Source: Bacillus sp. AFS015802 (GTDB taxonomy: Bacteria > Bacillota > Bacilli > Bacillales > Bacillaceae_B). From it: a stretch of DNA of 64,000 nt. The first letter of the stretch is position 1. Each line of letters starts with the position of its first letter. Both the position numbers and the translations under genes were made by a program. This document shows positions 28,130 to 38,629 of this stretch, in pieces. The stretch is taken from NCBI RefSeq assembly GCF_002561455.1, contig NZ_NTUP01000063.1, positions 1 to 64,000 on the forward strand, read 5' to 3'. Below the pieces are notes generated by a model. It saw only the letters and a list, made by a program, of their open reading frames with translations, did not search any database and was not told where the DNA came from.

Positions 28130-28178
28130 ATAAAAAAAACAGGCGGGACCTTTTAACGGGAAAGGGTCCTGCCTGTTT
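28130..28178 (-). terminator. Terminator of scpAB
   Basis: Stem AACAGGC-GGACC/GGTCC-GCCTGTT (from 28138 to about 28177) followed by eight T on the minus strand. Confidence 0.92.
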
Positions 28179-28191
28179 GTGCAATCGAATC

Positions 28192-28788
28192 TTATTCGTT
28201 CGTTTCCATTGTTTCCTGGAATTTTTCAAAGAAGAGGTCAGCTTCATCCTGGGCGAATTCGTCTTGAATATTTTCAGGAAGAGGGGGTAGCTCCTCGATG
28301 CTTTTCAGGCCGAAGTAATCCAGAAACTCCTTCGTTGTACCAAATAAATAAGCGCGGCCTGTCCCTTCCGCCCTGCCCACTTCCTTGACGAGACCTTTTG
28401 ATGTCAGGGTCTGGATGGGCCGTTCGGTCTTCACACCCCTGATCTGCTCGATTTCCATCCTTGTAATTGGTTGTTTATAAGCAACAATCGCAAGGGTTTC
28501 AAGGGCAGCCTGGGACAGAAAGCTCACATTGGGTGATTCCACCAGTTTCTTCAAGTAATCGGCATTGCTCTTTTTTGTCACTAATTGAAAGGTCCCGGCT
28601 ATTTCAATGATGTAGATGCCTCTATCCGGATCCTCCTCATAATCACTCTTCAGGGCTTGAAGGACACCCACCGCTTCCTGTTCTTCGATTTCCAGTACCG
28701 AACAGACCTGTTTCAGTGAGAGCCCCTCATCTCCTGCTGCAAATAACAAGCTTTCAAGGATCCCTTTCCATTTAATACTGCTCAACAA
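28192..28788 (-). CDS. scpB: Segregation and condensation protein ScpB
   Basis: A 198-aa winged-helix protein, kite subunit of the SMC-ScpAB condensin that organises the chromosome. Contains the conserved [20 protein letters not shown] helix and the RAYLFGTT region. The start is TTG at 28788 (a second TTG follows), with AGGAGG upstream. It overlaps scpA by 17 nt. Confidence 0.94.
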   Translation of the reverse strand: MLSSIKWKGILESLLFAAGDEGLSLKQVCSVLEIEEQEAVGVLQALKSDYEEDPDRGIYIIEIAGTFQLVTKKSNADYLKKLVESPNVSFLSQAALETLAIVAYKQPITRMEIEQIRGVKTERPIQTLTSKGLVKEVGRAEGTGRAYLFGTTKEFLDYFGLKSIEELPPLPENIQDEFAQDEADLFFEKFQETMETNE

Positions 28789-29536
28789 GTCCAGCCTCCT
28801 CTCCTGCTTCTACAAATATTTCCGTGAAGTTTTTTTCCTGATTGACAATGATTTGTTTCCGTTTCATTAATTCCAGCACAGCAAGGAACGTCACGACGAG
28901 ATGCTCTTTGTTATCAGTGGGGAAAAGACTTGTAAAGGATGTGCGGCTTTTCAGATTCCGCAGGTTCTCGAGGATATCATTCATCCTCTTTTCAATGGAT
29001 ATTTCCTGTCTTGTAATTCTCGTTTGAACGGGTCTTTGCAGCTTTTTCCTTCTTAATAATTTATGAAAAGCCCCCAGCATATCATATAGGGATACCTGAA
29101 CGTCCGTATTCTTTAATTCCACCTCTTCACTGAATTCAGAAAGGTCACTTGGAGGCTTGGTATACACTTGACCGCGTTCTTCTTCACGGTGCTTCAGCTC
29201 ATTCGCCGCTTCCTTAAACTTGCGGTACTCGATCAATCGCTCCACCAGTTCGTCACGGGGATCTTCCTCTTCGAATTCGATTTCATCGTTCATCAAGCCT
29301 TCATCATGCTTAGGAAGAAGCATTTTACTTTTGATGGCAAGTAACGTCGCTGCCATGACTAAGTATTCACTGGCAACATCCAGTTGCAGATTTTTCATCG
29401 TATGTACATATAACATATATTGCTCCGTAATCTGAGCCATAGGAATATCATATATATCGATTTCTAACGAGTTAATCAGATGCAAAAGAAGATCCAAAGG
29501 ACCTTCAAAAGCGTCAATCTTCACATTGTATTCCAC
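28772..29536 (-). CDS. scpA: Segregation and condensation protein ScpA
   Basis: A 254-aa kleisin subunit linking SMC heads. N-terminal signature [12 protein letters not shown], central acidic linker, C-terminal winged helix. The start is GTG at 29536 with a weak GGTG ribosome site. Divergent from ypuF. Confidence 0.94.
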   Translation of the reverse strand: MEYNVKIDAFEGPLDLLLHLINSLEIDIYDIPMAQITEQYMLYVHTMKNLQLDVASEYLVMAATLLAIKSKMLLPKHDEGLMNDEIEFEEEDPRDELVERLIEYRKFKEAANELKHREEERGQVYTKPPSDLSEFSEEVELKNTDVQVSLYDMLGAFHKLLRRKKLQRPVQTRITRQEISIEKRMNDILENLRNLKSRTSFTSLFPTDNKEHLVVTFLAVLELMKRKQIIVNQEKNFTEIFVEAGEEAGLVEQY

Positions 29537-29700
29537 TTTATCACCAAATTTCTAATTACAATCTTGCAAGAGTCTACTTAATAGTATAGTAGATAGACCA
29601 CTATTCTCCAATAGAAAGTTTTGTATTTAAGGGGCCGGCTGTCGTTTCCAGAGGGGTTTATGCTACAATTACATCACTTTACATCAAACGGAGGGATCTT

Positions 29701-30204
29701 ATGGGTTATCCAAAGGCCTATGTCGACTTCTTAATGTATTTCCACGGAAATCGTGACTATTTTGAATGCCATGAAGTGTTAGAAGAATATTGGAAAGAGG
29801 CAGATCCCAAAAACAGGACCTCCCACTGGGTGGGGTTGATACAGCTTGCCGTCGGCTTTTACCATTATAGAAGGGGGAATCTGGCAGGTGCAGAAAGGAC
29901 GTTAAATAAGGCACTCAAGAATATCGAAAAGAATCAAAAAGCCATGGTCCGGCTTGGAATCGATGCCGGAAAGCTTCAAGAGATGCTTCTTGATACCGCT
30001 CGTCACATCAGTCAAGGTCAGCCTTATCATAGTATCAACATCCCCTTAACGGATGATTCACTTATCGAAAAGGTCCAATCCCGGTGCGAGGAAAATGGCT
30101 ACAGCTGGTGTTCGCCGAGTGACCTGGCGAATTCAGAGCTCATTCACCGCCACTCCCTGAGAGACCGGTCGGGAGTGATAGCAGAACGGAACGACGCTTT
30201 AAGA

Positions 30205-30219
<15 letters not shown>
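29701..30219 (+). CDS. ypuF: DUF309 protein YpuF
   Basis: A 172-aa protein whose N-terminal 100 residues form a DUF309 helical domain with the signature YFECHEVLEEYW. Function unknown. An extended -10 (TGCTACAAT, 29661-29669) lies about 30 nt upstream and GGAGGG precedes the ATG. Neighbours scpA and ribT as in B. subtilis. Confidence 0.8.
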
Positions 30220-30630
<411 letters not shown>

Positions 30631-30746
30631 TCATGTTTTTTGTCTAATCCATTTAGTTTCTATTATAGACAAAAACTAGAAATTTAATTGATATGAACGT
30701 TTATATATCTTACTAAATTTGCTTTTATTACGCAAATCATAAACAA

Positions 30747-30839
30747 TCAGTTCCCGGCGATGAACATCCAGTAGATGACCCCCCACACCAGTCCGGCAAC
30801 GATTAATAGCAAGAACAATCCTTTATTACTGAGCTTCAT
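30747..30839 (-). CDS. Small single-pass membrane peptide
   Basis: A 30-aa peptide: short basic start (MKLSNKG), hydrophobic helix with Trp/Tyr at its edge, and a short tail ending AGN. AAAGGAG lies 8 nt before the ATG. It sits between ribT and lysA, where B. subtilis carries the rib operon and ppiB. Family not recognised. The good ribosome site and membrane profile support translation. Confidence 0.55.
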   Translation of the reverse strand: MKLSNKGLFLLLIVAGLVWGVIYWMFIAGN

Positions 30840-30927
30840 GACCGACTCCTTTGTTTATAGCTATTCGTTTATGTCATAGTTATTGTATAGTAAAATCGAA
30901 ATTTGTTAAAGTATGTAATCCAGTATA

Positions 30928-30966
30928 CAAAAAAAGTAGTCTTTAAGTACGATATACTTAAAGACT
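30928..30966 (-). terminator. Terminator of lysA
   Basis: AGTCTTTAAGTA with its complement (30938-30949 and 30955-30966), T-run on the minus strand. Confidence 0.9.
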
Positions 30967-30979
30967 AGATTCCAGGTGA

Positions 30980-32278
30980 TCAAAATGTCATATCGAAGGT
31001 CACCAAGTCCTCATATGATTCCCTCCTGACGGCTAATCTTGCTTCCCCGTTCTCAACAAATACGACCGCCGGGCGCGGGATCCGGTTGTAGTTATTCGCC
31101 ATGGAGTATCCGTATGCCCCTGTACAGAATACGGCAAGGATATCCCCTGCTTCCGAGGCCTGAAGGGGTACATCCCATATCAACATGTCTCCTGACTCAC
31201 AGCATTTCCCCGCAACGGAAACCGTTTCCTCAGGGAGCCGATCTGCTTTGTTTGCAATGATCGCTTCATACTTCGCCTTATACAGGGCAGGTCTGATATT
31301 ATCACTCATTCCCCCATCAATCGCTACATATTTCCGGATGCCCGGAACCTCTTTCCGCGATCCCATTGTATAGAGGCTGGTCCCAGCATCCCCGACAAGC
31401 GAGCGTCCCGGTTCAATCCAGATTTCCGGCATGGTTATATTGTACTTTTCCACTTCTTCTTTAACGGCTGCGATCATCTCTTTTACATATTGGGCAGGAG
31501 GGATCGGATCATCCTCTTTCGTATAGCGGATCCCAAAGCCTCCACCCAGATTGATGACCTTTGGATCAAAGCCGTATTCCGCATTCCACCCGGCAACCTT
31601 TTCGATGATCTTCCTGGCAGCCAGGATGAAGCCCGTCGTTTCAAAAATCTGCGAACCAATATGGCAGTGCAGTCCCAACAATTCAACCGCTTCAGACTCA
31701 AGAGCCGATTTCATCGCTTGTTCAGCCTGGCCGTTTCCTAAATCGAATCCGAATTTCGAGTCTTCCTGCCCAGTAAGGATATAATCATGGGTATGCGCTT
31801 CAATCCCAGGCGTCACCCTTAGTAATACCCTGGTCTTCTGTTCCATGGAACGTGATATTTCATTAACGAGCTCCAGTTCATGGAAGTTATCGACTACCAT
31901 GCAGCCGATCTGGTTCTGGATGGCCATCAGGAGCTCTTCCCTCGACTTGTTATTCCCATTAAAATGGATGCGTTCAGGAGGGAAACCTGCTTTCAACGCG
32001 GTAAATAACTCTCCACCTGAAACAACATCCAACGACAGGCCTTCTTCTTTCATCAACTGAAAGATGGCGATACAGGAAAACGCTTTACTGGCATAAGCGA
32101 CCTCCGCCTTCACTCCAAGGGATTCGAATGTTTCATTAAAGCTTCTGGCACGTTCTCTAATAAGTGCTGTGTCATATACATAAAGGGGCGTACCGTACCG
32201 GGCTGCCAGATCTACGGCACTGACCCCTCCTATTTGTAAGTGTCCATTTACTATTTCCGTTGATCCGTGAAGATGCAT
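30980..32278 (-). CDS. lysA: Diaminopimelate decarboxylase
   Basis: A 432-aa PLP-dependent group IV decarboxylase making lysine from meso-diaminopimelate. PLP lysine in VAYASKAFS (about 62), glycine loop LGGGFGIRY, and CCESGD, the substrate-binding cysteine, near the C-terminus. Start at 32278 is chosen by similarity to B. subtilis LysA. An ATG at 32290 is possible, but GAGGGG lies only 1 nt from it. Downstream of spoVAF as in B. subtilis. Confidence 0.94.
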   Translation of the reverse strand: MHLHGSTEIVNGHLQIGGVSAVDLAARYGTPLYVYDTALIRERARSFNETFESLGVKAEVAYASKAFSCIAIFQLMKEEGLSLDVVSGGELFTALKAGFPPERIHFNGNNKSREELLMAIQNQIGCMVVDNFHELELVNEISRSMEQKTRVLLRVTPGIEAHTHDYILTGQEDSKFGFDLGNGQAEQAMKSALESEAVELLGLHCHIGSQIFETTGFILAARKIIEKVAGWNAEYGFDPKVINLGGGFGIRYTKEDDPIPPAQYVKEMIAAVKEEVEKYNITMPEIWIEPGRSLVGDAGTSLYTMGSRKEVPGIRKYVAIDGGMSDNIRPALYKAKYEAIIANKADRLPEETVSVAGKCCESGDMLIWDVPLQASEAGDILAVFCTGAYGYSMANNYNRIPRPAVVFVENGEARLAVRRESYEDLVTFDMTF

Positions 32279-32354
32279 GAAACGTCTCATTCCCCTCTTT
32301 AATCCTCTGCTAATTAAACGTAATTTACCACAGAATGAGAGTTGTTGCAATATT

Positions 32355-33833
32355 CTAAGATTTCGCAGGCTGTTTGTATCGATTCCTTGGCTGGACGATA
32401 CTTGGCCGGATTTTGGACCCTGGTACCGATCTCCTGATGAGAATCTGCATGAACGCCTTCGGACTGAATGGCAGCAAAGGCCACAGGTACGGCGTATTGA
32501 GAGATTTGATATTCGACACATACAGGATGAAAAGGGTACTTCCAATCATCAACCCGGGAATATGGAAGAAAGCGACCATCACAAGGAGAAGAAGCCTTGC
32601 TATCTTATTCGCCACACTTAATTCATAGCTTGGGGTGGCGAATGTACCAATCGAAGCTACCGCTACATACAAGATGACCTCCGGCTGAAATAGGCCTACA
32701 TCGATTGCGATTTGACCGATCAAGACCGCGGCGATCAAGCCCATCGCCGTGGAGAGCGGGGTAGGCGTATGGATGGCGGCGATCCTGAACATCTCAACCC
32801 CCAAATCGGCGATGAATAACTGGACGATAACCGGGATATTGGTCTGTTCCTGAGGTCCCACGTATTTAATGACTTCGGGTAATAGCGAAGGATCCAGTAC
32901 AAACAGGTACCATAATGGAAGCAGGAATAGGGAAGCAAGCACCCCTATAAATCGCGTCCACCTGACGAATGTCCCGACAGCCGGTGACTGCCTGTATTCT
33001 TCAGCATGCTGAAGATGGTGAAAAAATGTGGTCGGCGTGATGATCACACTCGGGGATGTATCGACAAAGATGAGGACATGCCCCTCTAATAAGTGAGTGG
33101 CAGCTACGTCCGCTCTTTCCGTGTATCTGACTAACGGGTAAGGATTATAACCTTGTTTTACAAGGAACTCTTCCACTGTTTTATCCGCCATCGTCAACCC
33201 ATCGATTTTAATGCTTTTCAATTCTTTTTTAATGACTTCGATTAAACTCGGGTTCGCCACATCATCTATATATGCGATGGAAATATCCGTCTTGGAGCGT
33301 TCCCCTATACGGAAGATTTCAAAGCGGAGTCTCGGATCCCTTATTCTTCGTCGTGTTAAAGCCGTATTGACGATGATATTCTCGACATAGCCGTCACGGG
33401 AACCGCGGACCACTTTTTCCGTATCAGGTTCAGATGGCTGCCTCCCGGGATAACTTCGGACATCCACGATCAGTGCTTCTTCATATCCTTCGATGAAGAC
33501 GGCAATCAATCCGGAGAGCACTTCATCCACCGCTTCTTCAATTGTTTTCACCGGTTCGACGGATTGATGGACAAGACGATTATGTACAATGTCATAAAGT
33601 CGGCTAGTCGCACGCTCATGGTCGTTGATCTCCACAAGTTCTTCCACTAGTTCAATGATATAGGCTGCATCGGTCAGTCCGTTTATATAGTAAATATGCA
33701 CACCTTTCTTCAATATCATCAGTTTGCGTACGCCAATGTCAAAACTCGTATTCAGCCCGACGTGGTTCTGCATGTAATCTTCCATTTGTTTTAAATCTTT
33801 AGGAATTGGTGTTTCTTTCTTCTTTTGAGGCAT
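32355..33833 (-). CDS. spoVAF: Stage V sporulation protein AF
   Basis: A 492-aa GerA-family membrane protein. A long cytoplasmic domain (1-290, with VRSYPGRQP and [24 protein letters not shown]) is followed by about five helices. Family knowledge: SpoVAF is in the inner spore membrane and aids germination. AAGGAG lies 8 nt before the ATG at 33833; the start overlaps spoVAEA by 35 nt. Confidence 0.93.
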   Translation of the reverse strand: MPQKKKETPIPKDLKQMEDYMQNHVGLNTSFDIGVRKLMILKKGVHIYYINGLTDAAYIIELVEELVEINDHERATSRLYDIVHNRLVHQSVEPVKTIEEAVDEVLSGLIAVFIEGYEEALIVDVRSYPGRQPSEPDTEKVVRGSRDGYVENIIVNTALTRRRIRDPRLRFEIFRIGERSKTDISIAYIDDVANPSLIEVIKKELKSIKIDGLTMADKTVEEFLVKQGYNPYPLVRYTERADVAATHLLEGHVLIFVDTSPSVIITPTTFFHHLQHAEEYRQSPAVGTFVRWTRFIGVLASLFLLPLWYLFVLDPSLLPEVIKYVGPQEQTNIPVIVQLFIADLGVEMFRIAAIHTPTPLSTAMGLIAAVLIGQIAIDVGLFQPEVILYVAVASIGTFATPSYELSVANKIARLLLLVMVAFFHIPGLMIGSTLFILYVSNIKSLNTPYLWPLLPFSPKAFMQILIRRSVPGSKIRPSIVQPRNRYKQPAKS

Positions 33834-34395
33834 GATACCCACTCCTTTCTAAGATGATTTCCACTGCTTTTTTCGTGATGGGTGCACCTTGGGAATAATG
33901 ATCCCGTTTGGCCATTTTCCCTATGTCACCGATCCCGACAATCACCGGGACTTCCAGTTCATCCAGGCAATAAACAGTATCGCCCGTCAATCTGCCAACA
34001 TCCATTTCAGGCACTCCGAATTTATCGACCCCGTATGGCGTCAACTCACCAAATTTATCTATGCACACATCGACTCTGGTCCATTCCGCCTGCCGGGTCT
34101 TGCTGGCCACGGCAATGATCCCAAGGACCTCAACCTCTGAGTGATTGGCAACATATTTCAGGGCGCGTTCCCCTGCACCTTCCCCAATGAATCCACTATC
34201 ATCAAACATGACAAAGACAGGGTCGCTCTTGGCTCTTTTGATCAGCTTTATGATTTCCGGTCCTGACAGTACAGATGGATTTCCTTTAGAGCTTGAGATG
34301 CATCGTCCCCCATACTCTTTCGCAACGCATTCGATGGCACGCTTTGCGTATTCATCTCCATCTGTAATCAGGATCACTTTCCGTTTGTTGTCCAT
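33799..34395 (-). CDS. spoVAEA: Stage V sporulation protein AEA
   Basis: A 198-aa soluble protein with repeated [12 protein letters not shown]-type and [26 protein letters not shown] motifs, the SpoVAEa family. The ATG at 34395 has AGGGG 6 nt upstream. It starts only 23 nt after the spoVAB stop. In B. subtilis spoVAC, spoVAD and spoVAEB stand between them, and they are absent here. Confidence 0.92.
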   Translation of the reverse strand: MDNKRKVILITDGDEYAKRAIECVAKEYGGRCISSSKGNPSVLSGPEIIKLIKRAKSDPVFVMFDDSGFIGEGAGERALKYVANHSEVEVLGIIAVASKTRQAEWTRVDVCIDKFGELTPYGVDKFGVPEMDVGRLTGDTVYCLDELEVPVIVGIGDIGKMAKRDHYSQGAPITKKAVEIILERSGYHASKEERNTNS

Positions 34396-34418
34396 TTTGA
34401 ACCCCTGCCCCTTGCTAA

Positions 34419-34841
34419 TTATTGATGAACCAAGTAGAGCCAATGAAATAGAGAACCGAAAATTTTCCCAAACACGATCGCCATGATCAGAATCACAATC
34501 TGTCCATCGATTCCGATCCGTTTGGCCAAAATGGGAAACACATTCAGTACTTCTGTCAATGCAGCAGCCAACAGGCCGATAAATACCCCGCTCATGAGCC
34601 CGATGGGGATGAGGACCAATGGGGAAAGGTGAAGCGTATAATTATTCAGGCTGATGACCCCGCCGGAGAGTGCTCCTGTAACGACTGCCAATTCATAGTA
34701 GTGAATCATTTTCATTGTTTTTGTCAATTGCGTCAAACGCGGGATGATCCCCAATACCGTCAAGAAAGCGACAAACCCCGATCCTACTGCCAATCCACCA
34801 GCAAATCCGATAAATACGGTGAGCAAGACATTAATGGTCAT
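34419..34841 (-). CDS. spoVAB: Stage V sporulation protein AB
   Basis: A 140-aa membrane protein with about four helices and glycine-rich segments ([30 protein letters not shown]), the usual size for SpoVAB. It overlaps spoVAA by 11 nt. Function within the dipicolinic acid transport system is not defined. Confidence 0.92.
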   Translation of the reverse strand: MTINVLLTVFIGFAGGLAVGSGFVAFLTVLGIIPRLTQLTKTMKMIHYYELAVVTGALSGGVISLNNYTLHLSPLVLIPIGLMSGVFIGLLAAALTEVLNVFPILAKRIGIDGQIVILIMAIVFGKIFGSLFHWLYLVHQ

Positions 34842-35451
34842 CTAGTTTCTTCTGGCTTTCTTTATTTTCGTGCATAATGACATATTGGTCTAAATCCTGC
34901 TGGTAGTTGAACATTTCAACTTCAAGAGGGCTCGGCTCTTCATTGAGTCTTTTACGAAACACATGATTAAAGAACAAAATCATTCCAAGGCCTAACCCGA
35001 ACGAATATGGAACCTGGAATAATAATGGGTGGGGATCGACTCCACCCGTGACAAAATGATACAGCCTTTGATGAACTTCTCTCATACTTACATCTTCATG
35101 AAAATTCATAATCGCCAGGGCCGCACCGATGAATAATAGTAACCAAACGCCAATGAACAGCGGGAGGGAGACTTTCTTTTTCTCATAGATCACTTCAATA
35201 ATGCTTTGTGTCGGCCCGATCGTCTGAATATCCAGGTCAGAATGCTTTTTGCATACTTCCCGGATGACCTCCATGATATCCACGACAATGATATTCTTAT
35301 CAGAAGGTGTCACCTGATGGATCGGGATTCCCTTTATATCTTCGACAATATGTTCAGATGCTATGATTTGAGCCAGCTGGGAAAGCCTGACCAGACTCTC
35401 TTCCCTTACCTGCACTCGATGACGTAAGCGTATATACAAAATACCTTCCAT
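34831..35451 (-). CDS. spoVAA: Stage V sporulation protein AA
   Basis: A 206-aa protein: soluble N-terminal domain (1-110) and two membrane helices (about 120-140 and 168-188). The length equals that of B. subtilis SpoVAA. AGGAAG precedes the ATG at 35451. First gene of the forespore spoVA operon, with a SigG-type promoter upstream. Confidence 0.92.
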   Translation of the reverse strand: MEGILYIRLRHRVQVREESLVRLSQLAQIIASEHIVEDIKGIPIHQVTPSDKNIIVVDIMEVIREVCKKHSDLDIQTIGPTQSIIEVIYEKKKVSLPLFIGVWLLLFIGAALAIMNFHEDVSMREVHQRLYHFVTGGVDPHPLLFQVPYSFGLGLGMILFFNHVFRKRLNEEPSPLEVEMFNYQQDLDQYVIMHENKESQKKLDDH

Positions 35452-35492
35452 GCAGTTCACTTCCTGAAAACATGATTTTCTCTTCGTACCAA

Positions 35493-35521
35493 TAGTATGG
35501 ATTAACGGAATTAATTTATGT
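35493..35521 (-). promoter_or_regulatory. SigG promoter of spoVA
   Basis: Minus strand ACATA (35517-35521), 17-bp spacer, CATACTA (35493-35499), matching the SigG consensus at the -10. A perfect palindrome TGATCATATGATCA (35536-35549) lies just upstream. Confidence 0.6.
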
Positions 35522-35630
35522 AATGACCACACCTGTGATCATATGATCAAGATGCACATAGGAGATGGATGAACGTGAAGAGAAGGACTGGAGCAGAACA
35601 CATTTGGAAACAATTTCAAAGTGATCTTCT

Positions 35631-35682
35631 TCAAAAAAATACCCCTGCCGATCCAAATTGATTGGAATCAGCAGGGGTATTT
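35631..35682 (-). terminator. Terminator of spoIIA-sigF
   Basis: Perfect 12-bp stem AAATACCCCTGC/GCAGGGGTATTT (35638-35649 with 35671-35682), T-run on the minus strand. Separates sigF from spoVA. Confidence 0.92.
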
Positions 35683-35685
35683 CAC

Positions 35686-36450
35686 CTACGAATCTGTATG
35701 CATATGATCTTTCATCGTCTGTAAGATCTTCTTCTCAAGCCTTGATACCTGCACTTGTGATATTCCCAGCCGATCGGCCACTTCCGATTGGGTCTGGTCT
35801 TTGTAGTACCTTAAATACACAATCAGGCGCTCCCGGTCATCCAGTTCCCGGATGGCTTCTTTCAGGGCAATCTTGTCAAACCATTTGTTATCCGTATTAT
35901 CGGCGATCTGATCCAAAAGCGTGATCGGGTCCCCATCATTTTCATACACGGTTTCATGAATCGACGAAGGGGCACGGCTCGCTTCCTGTGCCATGATCAC
36001 CTCTTCAACGGAATATTCGAGATGCTCGGCAAGCTCACTGACGGTCGGAACCCTGCCGAACTTCTTGGAGAGTTCATCCTTCGCTTTCCTGATTTTGTTC
36101 CCCATTTCCTTCAGGGAACGACTCACCTTCACTGTTCCATCATCCCGGATGAATCGCTGGATCTCTCCGATGATCATCGGAACAGCATAGGTCGAAAACT
36201 TGACATCGTAGCTTAAATCAAACTTATCCACTGATTTCAGCAACCCGATACTGCCAATTTGAAAGAGATCATCCGGCTCATAACCACGATTGAGAAAGCG
36301 TTGGACGACGGACCATACCAGGCGCATATTCTTCTGGACGATCAGGTCCCTTGCGCTTTGGTCGCCATCCTGACTTTGCTTGATCAGCTCTTTCACCTCA
36401 TGATCCTTCAAAAAGGTCTGTTCCTTTTCATTTTTCACTTCGACATCCAT
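35686..36450 (-). CDS. sigF: Forespore sigma factor SigF
   Basis: A 254-aa sigma-70 family factor (SpoIIAC). Region 2 has RLVWSVVQRFLNRGYEPDDLFQ, region 3 begins RDDGTVKVSRSLKEM, and region 4 has QSEVADRLGISQVQVSRLEKK. First compartment-specific sigma factor of the forespore. ATG at 36450 follows AAGGAG by 8 nt. Confidence 0.96.
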   Translation of the reverse strand: MDVEVKNEKEQTFLKDHEVKELIKQSQDGDQSARDLIVQKNMRLVWSVVQRFLNRGYEPDDLFQIGSIGLLKSVDKFDLSYDVKFSTYAVPMIIGEIQRFIRDDGTVKVSRSLKEMGNKIRKAKDELSKKFGRVPTVSELAEHLEYSVEEVIMAQEASRAPSSIHETVYENDGDPITLLDQIADNTDNKWFDKIALKEAIRELDDRERLIVYLRYYKDQTQSEVADRLGISQVQVSRLEKKILQTMKDHMHTDS

Positions 36451-36462
36451 GGGCACGACTCC

Positions 36463-36906
36463 TTAATTGCATAGCGCTTTACTATTGGTCAAGTGCTTCT
36501 TCAGTCTTACCGTGGTGCCTGTACCTGGGTGTGATGACACTTCTATTTCATCCATGAAATTCTCCATGATCGTAAAGCCCATACCAGAACGTTCCAGTTC
36601 AGGTTTGGAGGTGAAGAGTGGTTGACGGGCTTCATCTACATCGCCAATCCCGATTCCTTCATCGCGAATGGTCATATCGATAAACCCATCCTCTTCCATG
36701 ATCACGGAAATATAAACCGTCCCGTTCGGCCTGTTTTCGTATCCGTGAATGATGGCATTGGTCACAGCCTCCGAAACGACGGTCTTGATTTCCGTCAGCT
36801 CATCCATTGTCGGATCCAGCTGGGCAATAAATGACGCAACGGTCACGCGGGCAAAAGACTCATTCTGGCTTAAAGAACTGAATTGAATGTTCATTTCATT
36901 TCTCAT
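36463..36906 (-). CDS. spoIIAB: Anti-sigma F factor SpoIIAB
   Basis: A 147-aa GHKL serine kinase that binds SigF and phosphorylates SpoIIAA. N box [15 protein letters not shown]1 DEGIGIGD, G2 [17 protein letters not shown] at 36906 comes one base after the spoIIAA stop. Confidence 0.96.
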   Translation of the reverse strand: MRNEMNIQFSSLSQNESFARVTVASFIAQLDPTMDELTEIKTVVSEAVTNAIIHGYENRPNGTVYISVIMEEDGFIDMTIRDEGIGIGDVDEARQPLFTSKPELERSGMGFTIMENFMDEIEVSSHPGTGTTVRLKKHLTNSKALCN

Positions 36907-36907
36907 G

Positions 36908-37258
36908 TTAGGCGACCCCCAATCTTTGTAATGCATTTTCTTCAGACGGTTCAAGACGAATGATCTTAAACAATCCTGACATTTCAAATAACCGGTTTAC
37001 AGAAGGGGATATCGCACATACCACCATTTCTCCATGCTTTTGCTTAATCTGCTTGTATCGACCCAGAATGACACCCAAACCTGAACTATCCATAAAGCTT
37101 AATTCCTCTAAATTCAAAATGATATGCTTCACATTCTCACTTTCAATCAGGTTTGAAGCTTTTTCCCTGAGTTCATCAGCGGTATGATGATCCAACTCAC
37201 CACTTAAACGGACACACAGTACATCTTTTTTGACTTCTAAGTTAATAGCAAGACTCAC
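36908..37258 (-). CDS. spoIIAA: Anti-anti-sigma factor SpoIIAA
   Basis: A 116-aa STAS-domain protein. The phosphorylated serine lies in [16 protein letters not shown]. Unphosphorylated protein frees SigF from SpoIIAB. Start is GTG at 37258 with AAGGAGG upstream. Confidence 0.96.
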   Translation of the reverse strand: MSLAINLEVKKDVLCVRLSGELDHHTADELREKASNLIESENVKHIILNLEELSFMDSSGLGVILGRYKQIKQKHGEMVVCAISPSVNRLFEMSGLFKIIRLEPSEENALQRLGVA

Positions 37259-37295
37259 TATCAGAAAGCCTCCTTCTCTGTCGTATAGTGAGTCA

Positions 37296-37352
37296 TTTCG
37301 CTATTTTATTAGTGAATTCCTTCTCCATGACAAAACTAGAAGGAATTCGTCA
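37296..37352 (-). promoter_or_regulatory. SigH promoter with Spo0A box upstream of spoIIAA
   Basis: Minus strand AGGAATT (37315-37321), 12-bp spacer, AGCGAAA (37296-37302), fitting SigH. A TGACGAA box (37346-37352) matches the Spo0A site TGNCGAA. A perfect 11-bp inverted repeat (37314-37324 with 37338-37348) overlaps the -35 and may be a dacF terminator. Confidence 0.65.
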
Positions 37353-37378
37353 TAATTAGTGGTTATTTTCGGCGGTTG

Positions 37379-38545
37379 TTACTTTCCTACCATCGTGAAA
37401 AGTCCAAAGGATTTTTTATATAACTCCCACCAGCTGGCATCGTTCACATTTTTCTTGGCAACGAGGGTGCTTTCCACTACCTTTTTCCCTTTATTCATCA
37501 CCACGAGTGTACCGACTTTGTCTCCTTTTTTAATAGGAGCTTTCAAATCTTTTGAGAGGGTGATCTTTTGTTCGATTTCGTCCAGTTTTTCACCTTTTTG
37601 GGTAAGAAGTGAAATCGGCTCCTCCGTTACGGCTTCCACCTTATTCTCCTTCCCTTTCGACACCTTCACCTGGGCCAGGGAATCACCTTTTTTGAATAGA
37701 GGCTTGGTGGAATACTGATTGAAGGCATAATCCAGCATTTTACTGACTTCATTGTTCCGCTCCTTCGGCGTTGGTGCACCGAACACGACTGCGATCACTC
37801 TCATATTGTCTTTCTTCGCCGTAGCTGTCAGACAATATTTCGCTTCATTCGTGAAACCTGTTTTCAACCCGTCCACCCCGTCATAGAAGCGGACCAATTT
37901 ATTCGTATTCACGAGCCAGAATTTTTTATCCGATCCTTCACGCAGGTAGGATTCATAGCTGCCCGTGAACTTTGTGATCCCGTCATATTTAAGAAGTTCC
38001 TTGGCCATCATGGACATGTCATGTGCCGAACTGTAATGATCTTTCGAAGGTAGACCTGTAGGGTTCTTGAAATGAGTGTCTTTCAACCCAAGCTCCTTCA
38101 CCTTGTTGTTCATCTTCTCAACGAAGGCTTCTTCGCTTCCTGCAATATGCTCTGCCATGGCGACAGACGCATCATTGGCCGAGCCAATCGCAATCCCCTT
38201 CAGCATTTCTTCTACAGACATGCTCTCACCAGGCTCAAGGAAGATTTGTGATCCACCCATGGATGCGGCATATTCGCTTGCACGAACTTTGTCTTCCCAC
38301 TTTATTTGACCCTTTTCAAGGGCTTCCATGATCAAGGTCATCGTCATGATCTTTGTCATGGATGCCGGTGCCAGCTTTTCATGGCTGTTCTTTTCGTATA
38401 GAACCGTTCCTGTGTCACGCTCGATTAATATTGCCGATTTCGCTACATCAGCCAATTCGGATTTCTTTTCCTGTGCAAATCCCATCGAAGGAAAAAGAAA
38501 AGCTGTCAAAACAAATGTCACCATTATATACGCTAAACGTTTCAT
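37379..38545 (-). CDS. dacF: Forespore D-alanyl-D-alanine carboxypeptidase DacF
   Basis: A 388-aa penicillin-binding protein: signal peptide (1-24), SMTK active site (about 61), SAN in GSANDASVAMAEHIAGS, KTG in VDGLKTGFTNEA, and a C-terminal amphipathic anchor. It acts with DacB on cortex cross-linking. GGAGG lies 8 nt before ATG 38545. Upstream of spoIIAA as in B. subtilis, with a SigF promoter. Confidence 0.94.
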   Translation of the reverse strand: MKRLAYIMVTFVLTAFLFPSMGFAQEKKSELADVAKSAILIERDTGTVLYEKNSHEKLAPASMTKIMTMTLIMEALEKGQIKWEDKVRASEYAASMGGSQIFLEPGESMSVEEMLKGIAIGSANDASVAMAEHIAGSEEAFVEKMNNKVKELGLKDTHFKNPTGLPSKDHYSSAHDMSMMAKELLKYDGITKFTGSYESYLREGSDKKFWLVNTNKLVRFYDGVDGLKTGFTNEAKYCLTATAKKDNMRVIAVVFGAPTPKERNNEVSKMLDYAFNQYSTKPLFKKGDSLAQVKVSKGKENKVEAVTEEPISLLTQKGEKLDEIEQKITLSKDLKAPIKKGDKVGTLVVMNKGKKVVESTLVAKKNVNDASWWELYKKSFGLFTMVGK

Positions 38546-38595
38546 CCAACTGTCCTCCAATCAAAATCTCGTTATTATTTCAATACTCATAGATC

Positions 38596-38625
38596 CATTT
38601 TTTCCATCCTCATCTTTTTTATACA
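38596..38625 (-). promoter_or_regulatory. SigF promoter of dacF
   Basis: Minus strand TGTATA (38620-38625), 14-bp spacer, GGAAAAAATG (38596-38605), fitting GGNNANANTR. Agrees with known SigF control. Confidence 0.65.
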
Positions 38626-38629
38626 AACA

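Noticed and set aside
32279-32545. Long N-terminal extension of lysA
   Set aside because: It overlaps spoVAF on the same strand in another frame, and LysA homology begins near 32278.
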